Shown piece after piece: positions 33,705 to 41,876 of a DNA stretch of 64,000 bases. Numbering within the stretch: position 1 is the stretch's first letter; every line of letters begins with the position of its first letter. The notes beneath the pieces are model-generated. The model was not told where the DNA came from, searched no databases, and saw only the letters and a program-made list of their open reading frames with translations. The DNA is from a virus. The translations under genes and the position numbers were made by a program. Location of the stretch: positions 21,525 through 85,524 of the IMG/VR virus record IMGVR_UViG_3300042561_002062, one strand, 5' to 3'.

Positions 33705-35072
33705 ATGCTTAGCAACTTTGAACTTTTTTTAGAATCTCTATCCCAAACTACCTATACGAATAAGAATATCGTGAAGGAAATATCGGTTGCGATGTGTATT
33801 ATCAACCCAGAATTCCTAGATAAAATCCTTGATCTAGGTCTTAGAGCTCGATATACTGAAAATTCATCGATTTATCTTACAGACTTGAAATCTTTACTTC
33901 TAAATAAAAACAGATTGAAACTAGGAAAATTTGTTGAAGATAAATGTCAAGAAGATACCGAAATATCCAAAATAAACTCTCTTTTTGAGGGTGTAGATTT
34001 TTCTTTCGAGAATGATTTCGGTGTGATATCTGATTCTAGGACTTGTAGTAGAAATATTTGTGATAAACTTATTCTACCTGACAAGCTAACGCCCCAGATG
34101 GTCTCTTGTGTTTATTGGATTGGACCTAATAAAACAAAAGATTTCTCAGAAGATCTAGTAGTAGAGTTAGTAGATGGTCGTCAGTTTTCACTCTTTTTAG
34201 ATAAAAACTTTTCAGCTACCAAAAGTTCTTCTTTTCAGACCTTTACAGATCAAATTATACCTAAAGAAGTAAGTAATCTTTATTCAGAGAGTTATATCGC
34301 AGGATGGAATAAACTTGTTCAAACACTTGTTGGTATTATCTACAAATACGCCACCTCAAATAACAAAGCTCATATACAGAAGTTTATCGCGCCTGATAGA
34401 ATACCCACTCTTGATTGGTTTGGATATTTCAATATCAAACATTCTGATAAGAGATATCAAATTTTAGGTGAATATCTTCGTGAGTTCGATAAAAATGTAG
34501 TATGGTTTTCTGATCTTATCAACTTGATATGGAAAAACGGAGAAAGTGCTCTTTCTGATTACAAATCTGCCAGATCTGAATGGATACGTGCAAAATCAAT
34601 CATCTTAAACTCAAGAATACTCGAACATACCTTAACACAATCCTTAACTCGTCATAATCGTCAAGATATCTCAAGACTCAAATCAGGCATGAAACTCGCT
34701 AAAGGGGTAGCAAAAATGAAGTTTGTTAAAACAATAGTTGAAAAACTAGGATGTCTTGAAAGAGATGTTATCTTTGTTGGAAAAAAAGGTGATGATTTTA
34801 CTCACGTTCCAAGTAGATCTTTCTTTAGAGAGCGTTACGAAGATCTAGATATTAAGTTTGATTACCACGTTAATCTTACTTCACTCGATACACAGACAGA
34901 TGGTGATTTCAAGTTTTTAGTTCAACTTTTCTTAAAAAGAAAAAAACTTCTTGATCTAGAGATAAGTATAGGATTCACCGGATATCTTTCAGAAAAACTA
35001 AGAGCTCGTTTTTCATTCACACCAGTAAGTGATTTCAACCTTAAAGTTTCATCCAATCCATCAGAAGATTGA
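33705..35072 (+). CDS. Unknown 455-residue protein with capsid-targeting-like start
   Basis: Starts MLSNFELFLESLSQTTY, similar to the leader of the divergent neighbour. The body has no recognised domain. Notable segments are VSCVYWIGPNKTKDFSEDL, a charged middle with SLTRHNRQDISRLKSGMKLA, and a C-terminal beta-rich end (YHVNLTSLDTQTDGDFKFLV, LEISIGFTGYLSEKLRARF). The last, DLEISIGFTGYL to FSFTPVSDFNLKV, resembles a small beta sandwich. A virion-associated or injected role is inferred from the leader only. Confidence 0.52.
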   Translation: MLSNFELFLESLSQTTYTNKNIVKEISVAMCIINPEFLDKILDLGLRARYTENSSIYLTDLKSLLLNKNRLKLGKFVEDKCQEDTEISKINSLFEGVDFSFENDFGVISDSRTCSRNICDKLILPDKLTPQMVSCVYWIGPNKTKDFSEDLVVELVDGRQFSLFLDKNFSATKSSSFQTFTDQIIPKEVSNLYSESYIAGWNKLVQTLVGIIYKYATSNNKAHIQKFIAPDRIPTLDWFGYFNIKHSDKRYQILGEYLREFDKNVVWFSDLINLIWKNGESALSDYKSARSEWIRAKSIILNSRILEHTLTQSLTRHNRQDISRLKSGMKLAKGVAKMKFVKTIVEKLGCLERDVIFVGKKGDDFTHVPSRSFFRERYEDLDIKFDYHVNLTSLDTQTDGDFKFLVQLFLKRKKLLDLEISIGFTGYLSEKLRARFSFTPVSDFNLKVSSNPSED

Positions 35073-35111
35073 ACTTTTTCTCTGTTTTTCTTATAATCAA
35101 GAAAAATATTT

Positions 35112-35330
35112 ATGGGAAAGAAAGCCAAAGAACATCGTAAAAAAGTTCAGAAAAGAAATCAAAAAATTGCAGAAGCTAAAAATCAGTTTCAGAAGGTGCA
35201 AAAAAACTTCCTAGAACAAATGATTGAAAATCAAAAGCTTCAAGGTCAGGATCCTCATACACTTCCCTCTGAAGCGATGCCACAAAAAGTAGAAGTGAAT
35301 CCATTTGAAATACAAGGACCACAGATCTAA
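35112..35330 (+). CDS. Small basic helical protein
   Basis: A 72-residue protein starting MGKKAKEHRKKVQKRNQ. It is strongly basic with a likely single amphipathic helix or coiled coil (residues 5-45) and a Pro-rich, acidic end (SEAMPQKVEVNPFEI). Such short Lys-rich proteins are common between phage genes. It ends 2 bases before the P-loop ATPase gene, so the two are co-transcribed. Function unknown. Confidence 0.55.
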   Translation: MGKKAKEHRKKVQKRNQKIAEAKNQFQKVQKNFLEQMIENQKLQGQDPHTLPSEAMPQKVEVNPFEIQGPQI

Positions 35331-35332
35331 TA

Positions 35333-36394
35333 ATGACCTATATAAATACACCACTCAACTTAAACTTTCCTTCAGAAGATTACCTTACTAACGAGAGTAT
35401 GTTAGTTTGGAATTTTCTAGGGAAAAAACCTCTTAAAAAAGGTTATAGCGGATTGTTTTCTATTGAACCTATCGAAGAACTTCTATCTAAATATAATATA
35501 TTTATAGTATCAGATGAAAAGTTTTTCGATACTACTGAAGAAGAAAATCACGTAAAAAGAGTTGTTAGATTGGATGAATCACTTGTTCTTGGTTATCAAT
35601 ACCTTGAAAAAAAGGATCAAGAAACTCTAGTTCCAATATTTACTTTTTATTATCTTGATAGATCGGAAGAGAGTATAGAAGAGCTTTGTAGTAGTATTTT
35701 AAAATCTTCAACCCAGCAAGATATCGAGCTAGAAGAACCGGTAAAGAGAGCTTGTTTTTTATCACTTTCACCTGCTACTGGATTCACACTCGAAGATATT
35801 GAAATACCAAAAGTTGATTGGAAAAACCTTTGGAAGTTTTATTCAACATCTGTAGAATCTGGTTACAGGAATCTTCTTGAATTATTATCTCAAAAGAATC
35901 AAACCGTTTCTATGATTGTTGGAGGTCCAAGTAGTGGTAAAACGAATCTATCTAGATCTTTGTGGGAAAAGTTTGATGGAGATACTATTTATCTACCACC
36001 TTCTATAGTTGAATTATGTCTATCGAGTCCTGAGTTTCCTAGTTTTTGTAATACACTTGAATCTTCACTAATAATTTTAGACCGTTTAGATACTTTATTT
36101 GATTCTCCAGGTAGAAATCCATCTCTACTACTTTCTACTATACAGAATCTTACATCTGGTTTTTTCAAAGGGATTTTAGATATTCACTTTTTAATTATTT
36201 TAGAAGATTCAAGATTGATTCATCAAATAGAAAAACATTTGCATGTTGATTTTATTCTTGAGCTAGAAGATCTAGAGCCAAAAAGAGCAACAAACTTAGC
36301 AAAAATTCTAGGTAAGACTTCTAAATTCACTCGACCAACACCTCTATCTACTATTATCCGCAATAAGAACTATGAAAAATCCATGGGATTTTAA
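35333..36394 (+). CDS. P-loop NTPase of AAA type, N-terminal unknown domain
   Basis: A 353-residue protein. A Walker A motif GGPSSGKT is at residues 197-204 (SMIVGGPSSGKTNLSRSLW), and SLIILDRLDTLFDS, near 245-260, is in the Walker B position but lacks the usual second acidic residue (D-R-L-D). FLIILEDSRLIHQ could be the sensor strand. The first 190 residues are unknown. It may be a clamp-loader-like, packaging or partition-type ATPase. It is not obviously a helicase. Genes with coiled-coil and membrane products follow. Confidence 0.68.
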   Translation: MTYINTPLNLNFPSEDYLTNESMLVWNFLGKKPLKKGYSGLFSIEPIEELLSKYNIFIVSDEKFFDTTEEENHVKRVVRLDESLVLGYQYLEKKDQETLVPIFTFYYLDRSEESIEELCSSILKSSTQQDIELEEPVKRACFLSLSPATGFTLEDIEIPKVDWKNLWKFYSTSVESGYRNLLELLSQKNQTVSMIVGGPSSGKTNLSRSLWEKFDGDTIYLPPSIVELCLSSPEFPSFCNTLESSLIILDRLDTLFDSPGRNPSLLLSTIQNLTSGFFKGILDIHFLIILEDSRLIHQIEKHLHVDFILELEDLEPKRATNLAKILGKTSKFTRPTPLSTIIRNKNYEKSMGF

Positions 36395-36400
36395 AAAAGA

Positions 36401-36410
36401 ATATATATAA
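36401..36410 (+). promoter_or_regulatory. AT element directly before a start codon
   Basis: ATATATATAA ends one base before the ATG at 36411. A promoter this close would give a leaderless mRNA, so this copy may instead act in translation initiation or in transcription of something further on. Confidence 0.3.
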
Positions 36411-36743
36411 ATGATATTTGGAAATACCCGAGAAGAAGTTCTTGATTTTCTTATGTGGTCTGACTTTGAAGAAGGTCTATCCAGAGAAGAGTTCAAGTTT
36501 TTACTCAAAAGGATGCAGTATCATCTTAAAGAGGAAAAACTTAAAAGAGAAGGTCTTCGTAGGGTATTAGAAGAAAAAGAAAACGAAATCGAAAAACTAA
36601 AAATGATCACTATAGAAAATAGGGAACATTCACAGAGATGTGACCAAAGACTATCTCAAGTGGAGGATGATCTGAAAAATCTTAGAGCAAGAAGACTTAC
36701 TCTAGGTGAAAGAATCTTTGGAAAAATTAAAACAAAATCATGA
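36411..36743 (+). CDS. Coiled-coil protein of unknown function
   Basis: A 110-residue protein whose residues 30-95 form a long coiled coil (LKREGLRRVLEEKENEIEKL, then LSQVEDDLKNLRARRLTLGE). The N terminus MIFGNTREEVLDFLMWSDFE is acidic and hydrophobic. Its stop overlaps the start of the membrane coiled-coil gene by 4 bases, so they are translationally coupled and the products may interact. Confidence 0.6.
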   Translation: MIFGNTREEVLDFLMWSDFEEGLSREEFKFLLKRMQYHLKEEKLKREGLRRVLEEKENEIEKLKMITIENREHSQRCDQRLSQVEDDLKNLRARRLTLGERIFGKIKTKS

Positions 36744-37861
36744 AAATATCAGAATACAAAGAACTTGAAGAAAAAGTAAAAAACAACGATTTTTACAAAA
36801 ACTACCAAAACATCAATAAATTGATGTTTTTTATGAGTATTTTCGGGCATATCTCATCTATTTTTTTAGCCTACTTCTTGCTTGTAAAGATTATATCTTC
36901 AACGGTGATTAGTAGCCTATTTTTCGCCGGTGCGGCCTCGGTGGTAATGCTTATCGGTCTTGAGCTTCTTAAAAGAGAAGTTTTTGATAAATTTACAATA
37001 GCCTATCTCAAAGAAAAAATAATATCAAACAAAATTTTACCACTACTTATTTTTAGTCTTTCTCTTTTCGGTATGTCTTTTTACGCTACTATCAATGGTG
37101 CTAAAGAGTTTTCATCAAAAGAAAAAGAGATCGTTCAACTTGAAGAAACGAAAGTTCAGAGTGTAGAAGATTCACTCACTACTCTTTATTCAACTAAAAT
37201 ATCTAAAATTGAGAGTGAGATTGATAGTCTCAAAGGTATATCAGCTGAAAAAGATAGAGAGCAAACTGATTTAGCTGCTATTCCACAAAATCGTTCAACT
37301 CGTCAGCGTATAGGTGACTTGAAAGGTGAAAAAGCTGCTATTCGTTCAGAAATTGTATCTACAGAAGCCAAACTCAAAGAAACAAAGTTAGAAAGAGATT
37401 CAGAAATACAAAAGTTAAAAGATAGAATACTTTCTAAAACCGGTGAAGAGAAAAAGCAGAATAAATCCAATACATTATTCTTTATTATTCTTTCTACAAT
37501 TATTGAGCTCCTGATTATTACAGGTGTTTATTTCAACGAGTATTATAAGTTTAGAAGCTATAATGAATATCGTCAAAGACTTGAAAAAGATCCAAATTTC
37601 CAAAGATGGTATCTTTACAACTCTATTTTAGATGCGATGATAACTCCAGAAGCTAAAATGAATGATAAACTTGATAATATTAAGAATATCACGGCTCTTT
37701 GTAAGCTACAGGGCATCAATCTTCTTCAGAAAGACTTGACCGAGATGCTCAAACTCTATACCAGTCTTGGTATTTTAAGAACTTCAGGTTCAGTTAAATA
37801 CGTAGCTAAGACTAAAGAAGCAGCACAAGAACTATTAAAGAAACATTTCGGTGTTGAGTAA
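36740..37861 (+). CDS. Membrane protein with central coiled coil
   Basis: A 373-residue protein. Four hydrophobic segments are visible: about 27-50 (LMFFMSIFGHISSIFLAYFL), 52-75 (STVISSLFFAGAASVVMLIG), 98-118 (ILPLLIFSLSLFGMSFYATI), and 247-266 (NTLFFIILSTIIELLIITGV). Between the third and fourth is a long coiled coil (about 130-235, heptad-like, rich in Lys/Glu), which would be on one side of the membrane. The C-terminal 100 residues are charged and alpha/beta. It could be an infection-vesicle, lysis-control or exclusion protein, but no family is recognised. Confidence 0.62.
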   Translation: MKISEYKELEEKVKNNDFYKNYQNINKLMFFMSIFGHISSIFLAYFLLVKIISSTVISSLFFAGAASVVMLIGLELLKREVFDKFTIAYLKEKIISNKILPLLIFSLSLFGMSFYATINGAKEFSSKEKEIVQLEETKVQSVEDSLTTLYSTKISKIESEIDSLKGISAEKDREQTDLAAIPQNRSTRQRIGDLKGEKAAIRSEIVSTEAKLKETKLERDSEIQKLKDRILSKTGEEKKQNKSNTLFFIILSTIIELLIITGVYFNEYYKFRSYNEYRQRLEKDPNFQRWYLYNSILDAMITPEAKMNDKLDNIKNITALCKLQGINLLQKDLTEMLKLYTSLGILRTSGSVKYVAKTKEAAQELLKKHFGVE

Positions 37862-37890
37862 AAAAACTTTCTTTTTCACCAAAATTCTAT

Positions 37891-37898
37891 TATCTTTG
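37891..37898 (+). promoter_or_regulatory. Host-type promoter -7 box TATCTTTG
   Basis: TATCTTTG followed by C is a good match to the Bacteroidota -7 consensus, 23 bases before the ATG at 37922. It would start the run of genes that includes the metallophosphoesterase and purM. Confidence 0.6.
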
Positions 37899-37921
37899 CT
37901 ACACTAAACAAAGAAATATAT

Positions 37922-38107
37922 ATGAATCTAGCTAAGGTGTCCCGTGCGGTTGAACTTCAAAAAAGAATTGATCTTCAACTACTTCATTTTGGTCAAATCG
38001 ATGGATTTAGCCTTGAAATGCTAACTGATTTGATGAATACTCTTTCTGATGAAGAGTTACAGAAAATCGATGAGTTTTACTTCAATGAAACAATCCCTGT
38101 AAATTGA
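37922..38107 (+). CDS. Small unknown protein
   Basis: A 61-residue protein starting MNLAKVSRAVELQKRI. It is helical with a basic N terminus and ends acidic (MNTLSDEELQKIDEFYFNE). No family recognised. It is the first gene after the host-type promoter at 37891, and the next gene starts 3 bases later. Confidence 0.5.
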   Translation: MNLAKVSRAVELQKRIDLQLLHFGQIDGFSLEMLTDLMNTLSDEELQKIDEFYFNETIPVN

Positions 38108-38110
38108 AAT

Positions 38111-38314
38111 ATGGAAGAAAACTATTATTTAGTTTCAGAAATCACCAATTGCCTTTCAGCTTCGCTAATTGAGAAGGCGAACTTTTTTCTTACTTCGCAT
38201 GTTGATATTACAGGTCGAGAATTTTTTTCAGAGACAAAATTGAAAACTATTCTACCAAAAGATATTTTTCACGTAATTGAAACAACTTGTAATAAGCACA
38301 CACTAAACTACTAA
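38111..38314 (+). CDS. Small unknown protein
   Basis: A 67-residue protein starting MEENYYLVSEITNCLSAS, a mixed alpha/beta sequence containing NFFLTSHVDITGREFFSETK. No family recognised. It is tightly packed between the previous gene and the metallophosphoesterase gene (4-base gap), suggesting an early operon. Confidence 0.48.
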   Translation: MEENYYLVSEITNCLSASLIEKANFFLTSHVDITGREFFSETKLKTILPKDIFHVIETTCNKHTLNY

Positions 38315-38318
38315 AAAT

Positions 38319-39038
38319 ATGAAAACGATTATAATCGGTGATATACACGGAAGAAATATTTGGAAAGAAATTGTTTCTAAAGAATCTTACGATCGCGTTA
38401 TTTTCGTAGGTGATTACTTTGATAGTTTTGATATACCGGGTATTGATCAAATCCATAACTTTAAGGAGATCTGTAATTTTGCTAAAAGTTCCGAAAAAGA
38501 AGTAGTTCTACTAGTTGGAAATCACGATCTTCATTATATGAATATTGGTCAAAAATATTCTGGTTTTCAACCTGGTTTTCAGTTTGATATATCCAGTATT
38601 CTATCTGAAAATAATAATCTCCTTCAAATGATCTATCGTTTTGATAATGTCATAGCGACTCACGCTGGGGTGTCACCCGTATGGATGGATGAAAATTTTG
38701 GTGATAGTTGGTCTTTTGATGATTTGGCAGATAAGATAAATGAACTTTTTAGATATAGGCCTAGAAGTTTTAGATTTTCGGGATTCGATCCTTATGGTGA
38801 TGATCCTAGACAATCACCTGTTTGGATAAGACCGTCATCACTACTAAAGTCTAATACTCGAAATAAATCTCTTATCAAAGATCACTTTATACAAGTTTTC
38901 GGACATACATCGATGTCTCAAGAACAAATATCGAATCGTGATAAATGGTTAGGTCCAAGATTTTTTGGTGTAGATACTTTAGAAATTGGTTATTATTTGA
39001 TACATCAAAATCAAAATTTTGAGTATAATAAAGTATGA
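38319..39038 (+). CDS. Calcineurin-like metallophosphoesterase
   Basis: A 239-residue protein with the metallophosphoesterase core: IIIGDIHGRNIW (D8, H10), VIFVGDYFDSFD, VVLLVGNHDLHY and ATHAGVSPVW, and later FGHTSMSQ. These are the five metal-ligand blocks of the calcineurin-like/Ser-Thr-phosphatase superfamily. The GDIHGR start is shared by lambda-type protein phosphatase and Ap4A hydrolase relatives. A second, distantly related enzyme is encoded at 41247-41840. The reaction could be protein phosphatase or nucleotide hydrolase. The next gene, purM, overlaps by 4 bases. Confidence 0.85.
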   Translation: MKTIIIGDIHGRNIWKEIVSKESYDRVIFVGDYFDSFDIPGIDQIHNFKEICNFAKSSEKEVVLLVGNHDLHYMNIGQKYSGFQPGFQFDISSILSENNNLLQMIYRFDNVIATHAGVSPVWMDENFGDSWSFDDLADKINELFRYRPRSFRFSGFDPYGDDPRQSPVWIRPSSLLKSNTRNKSLIKDHFIQVFGHTSMSQEQISNRDKWLGPRFFGVDTLEIGYYLIHQNQNFEYNKV

Positions 39039-40207
39039 GTGAATATCTACGACGCGGTGTTTCCCCCACAAAAGACGAAGTTCATCGAGCTATCAAGGGG
39101 TTAGATAAGGGTTTATATCCTAAATCATTTTGTAAGATCTTACCCGATTATCTCGGGCAAGATCCCCAGTGGTGTTCTATAATCCACGCAGATGGCGCGG
39201 GAAGTAAAACTTCCCTTGCCTATGCTTATTGGCGAGAGACCGGAGATCTGAGTGTTTGGAGAAACATCGCCGTAGATGCACTTGTGATGAATCTAGATGA
39301 TCTTCTTTGTGTTGGATCGACCGGACCGTTTCTTCTTTCATCTACTATTTGTAGGAACTCCAGGCTAATACCCGGAGAAGTTCTCGAAGCTATTATAGGT
39401 GGAACTCTTGATTTTATTGAACATATGAAAAGTTTCGGCATCGAAATTATTCACGGTGGTGGTGAAACAGCAGATTTAGGTGATCTCGTTAGAACCGTAG
39501 TAGTTGATGCGACTTTCACAACTCGTATGCCAAAGAAAGATCTTATTACGAATGAAAAAATTAACGAAGGTGACGTAGTTGTAGGTCTTTGTTCTTTTGG
39601 TCAATCTTCTTACGAAGGGGAATACAACGGTGGTATGGGCTCAAACGGATTGACATCTGCTAGACACGATATCTTCAATCGAACAATCAAAAGAGATTAT
39701 CCTGAAACTTTCGATCCGCAAATGCCTGAAGACTTGGTTTATAGAGGTGAAATGAACTTGTTGGACCAAGTAGAAGATACACCACTCAACGCCGGAAAAC
39801 TTGTGCTCTCTCCAACAAGAACTTACGCTCCAGTTTTAGCACCTATTCTAAGAGAAAAAAGTTTAGATATCCACGGTATGATACACTGCACTGGTGGTGG
39901 TCAAACAAAAGTATTAAACTTTTTAGAAGGACTTCAGGTAGTAAAAGATAATCTTTTTCCACTTCCGCCCCTGTTCAGATTAATAAAAACTCTATCGGGT
40001 AGTAGTGAAATGGAGCTCTATCAAGTTTTCAACATGGGTCACCGCCTAGAGGTTTATCTTCCAGATTCAGATAGTGAGATACTGATTGATAGGGCGTTAT
40101 CTTTAGGTGTTGATGCTAGAAAAATAGGTCGAGTCGAAAAATCACCAAGACCACAAGTTCTTATTCAAACAGAGGATCAAAATTTTCTCTGCTATAATAA
40201 GGATTAA
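39035..40207 (+). CDS. purM: Phosphoribosylformylglycinamidine cyclo-ligase (AIR synthetase)
   Basis: A 390-residue PurM-type enzyme, slightly longer than the usual 340-350. Visible motifs: HADGAGSKTSLAYAY (residues 51-65), AVDALVMNLDDLLCVG, IIHGGGETADLGDLV, VVVGLCSFGQSSYEGEY with the SNGLTSARHDIF loop, LVLSPTRTYAPVL and MIHCTGGGQTKVLNF. It converts FGAM to AIR with ATP, step five of purine synthesis. It overlaps the metallophosphoesterase gene by 4 bases. Phage purM genes are known from marine T4-like phages; with the hpt gene at 19 kb it suggests the phage boosts the purine supply. Confidence 0.88.
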   Translation: MSEYLRRGVSPTKDEVHRAIKGLDKGLYPKSFCKILPDYLGQDPQWCSIIHADGAGSKTSLAYAYWRETGDLSVWRNIAVDALVMNLDDLLCVGSTGPFLLSSTICRNSRLIPGEVLEAIIGGTLDFIEHMKSFGIEIIHGGGETADLGDLVRTVVVDATFTTRMPKKDLITNEKINEGDVVVGLCSFGQSSYEGEYNGGMGSNGLTSARHDIFNRTIKRDYPETFDPQMPEDLVYRGEMNLLDQVEDTPLNAGKLVLSPTRTYAPVLAPILREKSLDIHGMIHCTGGGQTKVLNFLEGLQVVKDNLFPLPPLFRLIKTLSGSSEMELYQVFNMGHRLEVYLPDSDSEILIDRALSLGVDARKIGRVEKSPRPQVLIQTEDQNFLCYNKD

Positions 40208-40213
40208 GTAGAT

Positions 40214-40576
40214 ATGGATTCTCAAGAAAAAAATCCAGCACTTCTACCCTACGGAAATAGTGTTTCGGCTCCAAGAATAGAGCCTATTGATCTAACAAGT
40301 TGGAAATCTCAAAACATTCATAAAGCTAATAAAGAAATATCAGCTAAGTGGGAAGAAATAAAAAGGGAATACCTTAAACTTTTAGAAGAAACCGAATGGA
40401 CTCAACAGGTCTATCAATCACATTTCAACTTTGAGCCTATTGTCGGTGAGATTTATCATCTTTATCTATCAAGAGAAGAAAAACCATTTCTTTCTCTTAT
40501 TTCACCAGACCAGTGGAATAAACCTTATTTAGGTAGTTTTCGCCTGGAAACAGGTAGGAAATGGATAAAAATTTAA
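40214..40576 (+). CDS. Unknown small protein
   Basis: A 120-residue protein starting MDSQEKNPALLPYGNSV. A helical middle (KANKEISAKWEEIKREYLKL) leads to a strand-rich end with GEIYHLYLSREEKPFLSLIS. No family recognised. It follows purM by 6 bases; it is acidic and soluble. The C-terminal half has the look of a phage 'gene 2.5 linker-type' small beta domain, but nothing more can be said. Confidence 0.48.
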   Translation: MDSQEKNPALLPYGNSVSAPRIEPIDLTSWKSQNIHKANKEISAKWEEIKREYLKLLEETEWTQQVYQSHFNFEPIVGEIYHLYLSREEKPFLSLISPDQWNKPYLGSFRLETGRKWIKI

Positions 40577-40589
40577 ATAAAAAAAATAC

Positions 40590-40600
40590 TAATATATAGA
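40590..40600 (+). promoter_or_regulatory. Putative AT promoter element
   Basis: TAATATATAGA just before the ATG at 40603 (2-base gap) resembles the other late-type AT elements, but the closeness to the start codon makes its role uncertain. Confidence 0.3.
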
Positions 40601-40602
40601 GT

Positions 40603-40905
40603 ATGATCTATTTATTAGTATTTTTATCACAAATGTTTTTCAATGTAGGTAAAGTTTTAGAGATTAAACTTACCTATGAAAACAAAACACGTGGTCTAAT
40701 TATCAATACCATTCTAATAAACTTAGTTAGTTTAATTTCGGTGTATTACTCTATTGAAAACCTTCTCAAAGGTGATACTCTTATTATATTGTTTTATGTA
40801 GCTGGTTCAGTTGTAGGTAAATGGTTTGCTATGACGCAAATCGAAAACTATCGACATAAAATTTTATCAATTTTCAAAAGTGGAAATAAGAACTACGAAG
40901 TTTGA
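40603..40905 (+). CDS. Small membrane protein
   Basis: A 100-residue protein with about three hydrophobic segments (MIYLLVFLSQMFFNVGKV, IINTILINLVSLISVYYS, TLIILFYVAGSVVGKWFAM). The pattern resembles the small DUF2179/YebE-like membrane family in style, with a conserved FNVGK and GKW, but the match is not certain. Its last 26 bases overlap the start of the next GNAT gene. Confidence 0.52.
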   Translation: MIYLLVFLSQMFFNVGKVLEIKLTYENKTRGLIINTILINLVSLISVYYSIENLLKGDTLIILFYVAGSVVGKWFAMTQIENYRHKILSIFKSGNKNYEV

Positions 40906-41233
40906 AGAAGTTGAAAGAGAACTTTCACATCTCAAACCCGATATACTCGATGTATCGGCTACTTACCAAGGTGCTTATTTCAGAGATAAGCTCGTTGGTG
41001 TGGTTTCGTATGTTGAACACCCAAACCACATCTATCTAGGACACGCCTATGTAGTTGAAGAGCACAGAGGTAAAGGCATCTACAAGTTACTTTGGGAATA
41101 CAGAAATATGAAAGTAAAGGAACTCGGAAAACCACTCATAGCTCATTGTAATGTTTCTAGTCTAAAACATTTCCTAAACAACGGTTTCACCCTAGATAAA
41201 GGTCTATTCATGGTGATAAAAGAAAACGACTAG
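40880..41233 (+). CDS. GNAT-family acetyltransferase
   Basis: 117 residues from a GTG (40880), giving MEIRTTKFEEVERELS; this is short for a GNAT but includes YLGHAYVVEEHRGKGIYKLL, a good copy of the acetyl-CoA loop (R-G-x-G-x), and the C-terminal HCNVSSLKHFLNNGF. The overlap of 26 bases with the preceding membrane protein is unusual. It differs from the GNAT at 8346 in having a clear acetyl-CoA motif. The substrate is unknown. The gene ends in a perfect hairpin shared with the convergent metallophosphoesterase gene. Confidence 0.75.
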   Translation: MEIRTTKFEEVERELSHLKPDILDVSATYQGAYFRDKLVGVVSYVEHPNHIYLGHAYVVEEHRGKGIYKLLWEYRNMKVKELGKPLIAHCNVSSLKHFLNNGFTLDKGLFMVIKEND

Positions 41234-41248
41234 ATTCAGTCGTTTTCT
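41221..41248. terminator. Bidirectional terminator overlapping both stop codons
   Basis: A perfect 11-bp inverted repeat (41221-41231 and 41238-41248) with a 6-base loop. The stop codons of the convergent genes at 41231-41233 and 41247-41249 are within the arms. T-runs in the arms (AAAA/TTTT) let it act both ways. Confidence 0.7.
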
Positions 41249-41840
41249 AGTGGTGGTGATAAGATGATCTTTCTCTCATAATCTCTGATACCTGATTGAA
41301 TGATATTGGAGTATAATCAATCAAGTTACATCCAACGTCCATAACCCTTCCTCTGTAATAATCAGGATTTGTTCTAAGTAGATTTCCGTGGCAGTGACCG
41401 TGTAGGTGAAAACTTCCGTGGTGAGCTCTATTCCAACTTAAGATAGGATAGTGTGAAAGAACGACGTGTCGGTAACCCTGATTTCTTCTGAGCTCTGGAG
41501 AATTATCATCCCGAATATCGATACCTACACCATAGGGATAGATATTCTCGAATCTTCTTAGTCTTCGTATTTGATCTTCTCTATCGTGATTGCCAAGAAC
41601 ACAGGATATTCTACCACGAACATTGTTTAGGAACCACACCGCAGTATCTATTCTAGAGAAAAAAAGGTCACCCAAAAAATACACGATATCGTCATCACCT
41701 ACTACAGAGTTCCATCTTTCTACAAGAGTGCTGTGCATTTCATCCACATTCGCAAATGGTCGGTTATCGTAACGTAGAACATTCGTGTGACCTAAGTGAA
41801 GATCACTTATGAAGAAAATATTTTGTGATTCGTGTCTCAT
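41247..41840 (-). CDS. Metallophosphoesterase (YfcE-like)
   Basis: A 197-residue calcineurin-like phosphoesterase: NIFFISDLHLGHTNVLRY, DIVYFLGDLFFSRID, ISCVLGNHDRED, HVVLSHYPILSW and HLHGHCHGN give metal ligands D, H, D, N-H, H, H-H. The SDLHLGHTN start is typical of small single-domain phosphodiesterases in phages and bacteria. Substrate unknown. It is preceded by a host-type promoter 9 bases from its ATG. Confidence 0.85.
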   Translation of the reverse strand: MRHESQNIFFISDLHLGHTNVLRYDNRPFANVDEMHSTLVERWNSVVGDDDIVYFLGDLFFSRIDTAVWFLNNVRGRISCVLGNHDREDQIRRLRRFENIYPYGVGIDIRDDNSPELRRNQGYRHVVLSHYPILSWNRAHHGSFHLHGHCHGNLLRTNPDYYRGRVMDVGCNLIDYTPISFNQVSEIMRERSSYHHH

Positions 41841-41848
41841 ATCTTTAG

Positions 41849-41856
41849 CAAAGATA
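41849..41856 (-). promoter_or_regulatory. Host-type promoter -7 box TATCTTTG
   Basis: Minus-strand TATCTTTG followed by C, 8 bases before the ATG at 41840. With a start site about 7 bases downstream of the box, the transcript would be almost leaderless. Confidence 0.5.
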
Positions 41857-41876
41857 GAAATTATTTTTCAAATTTT

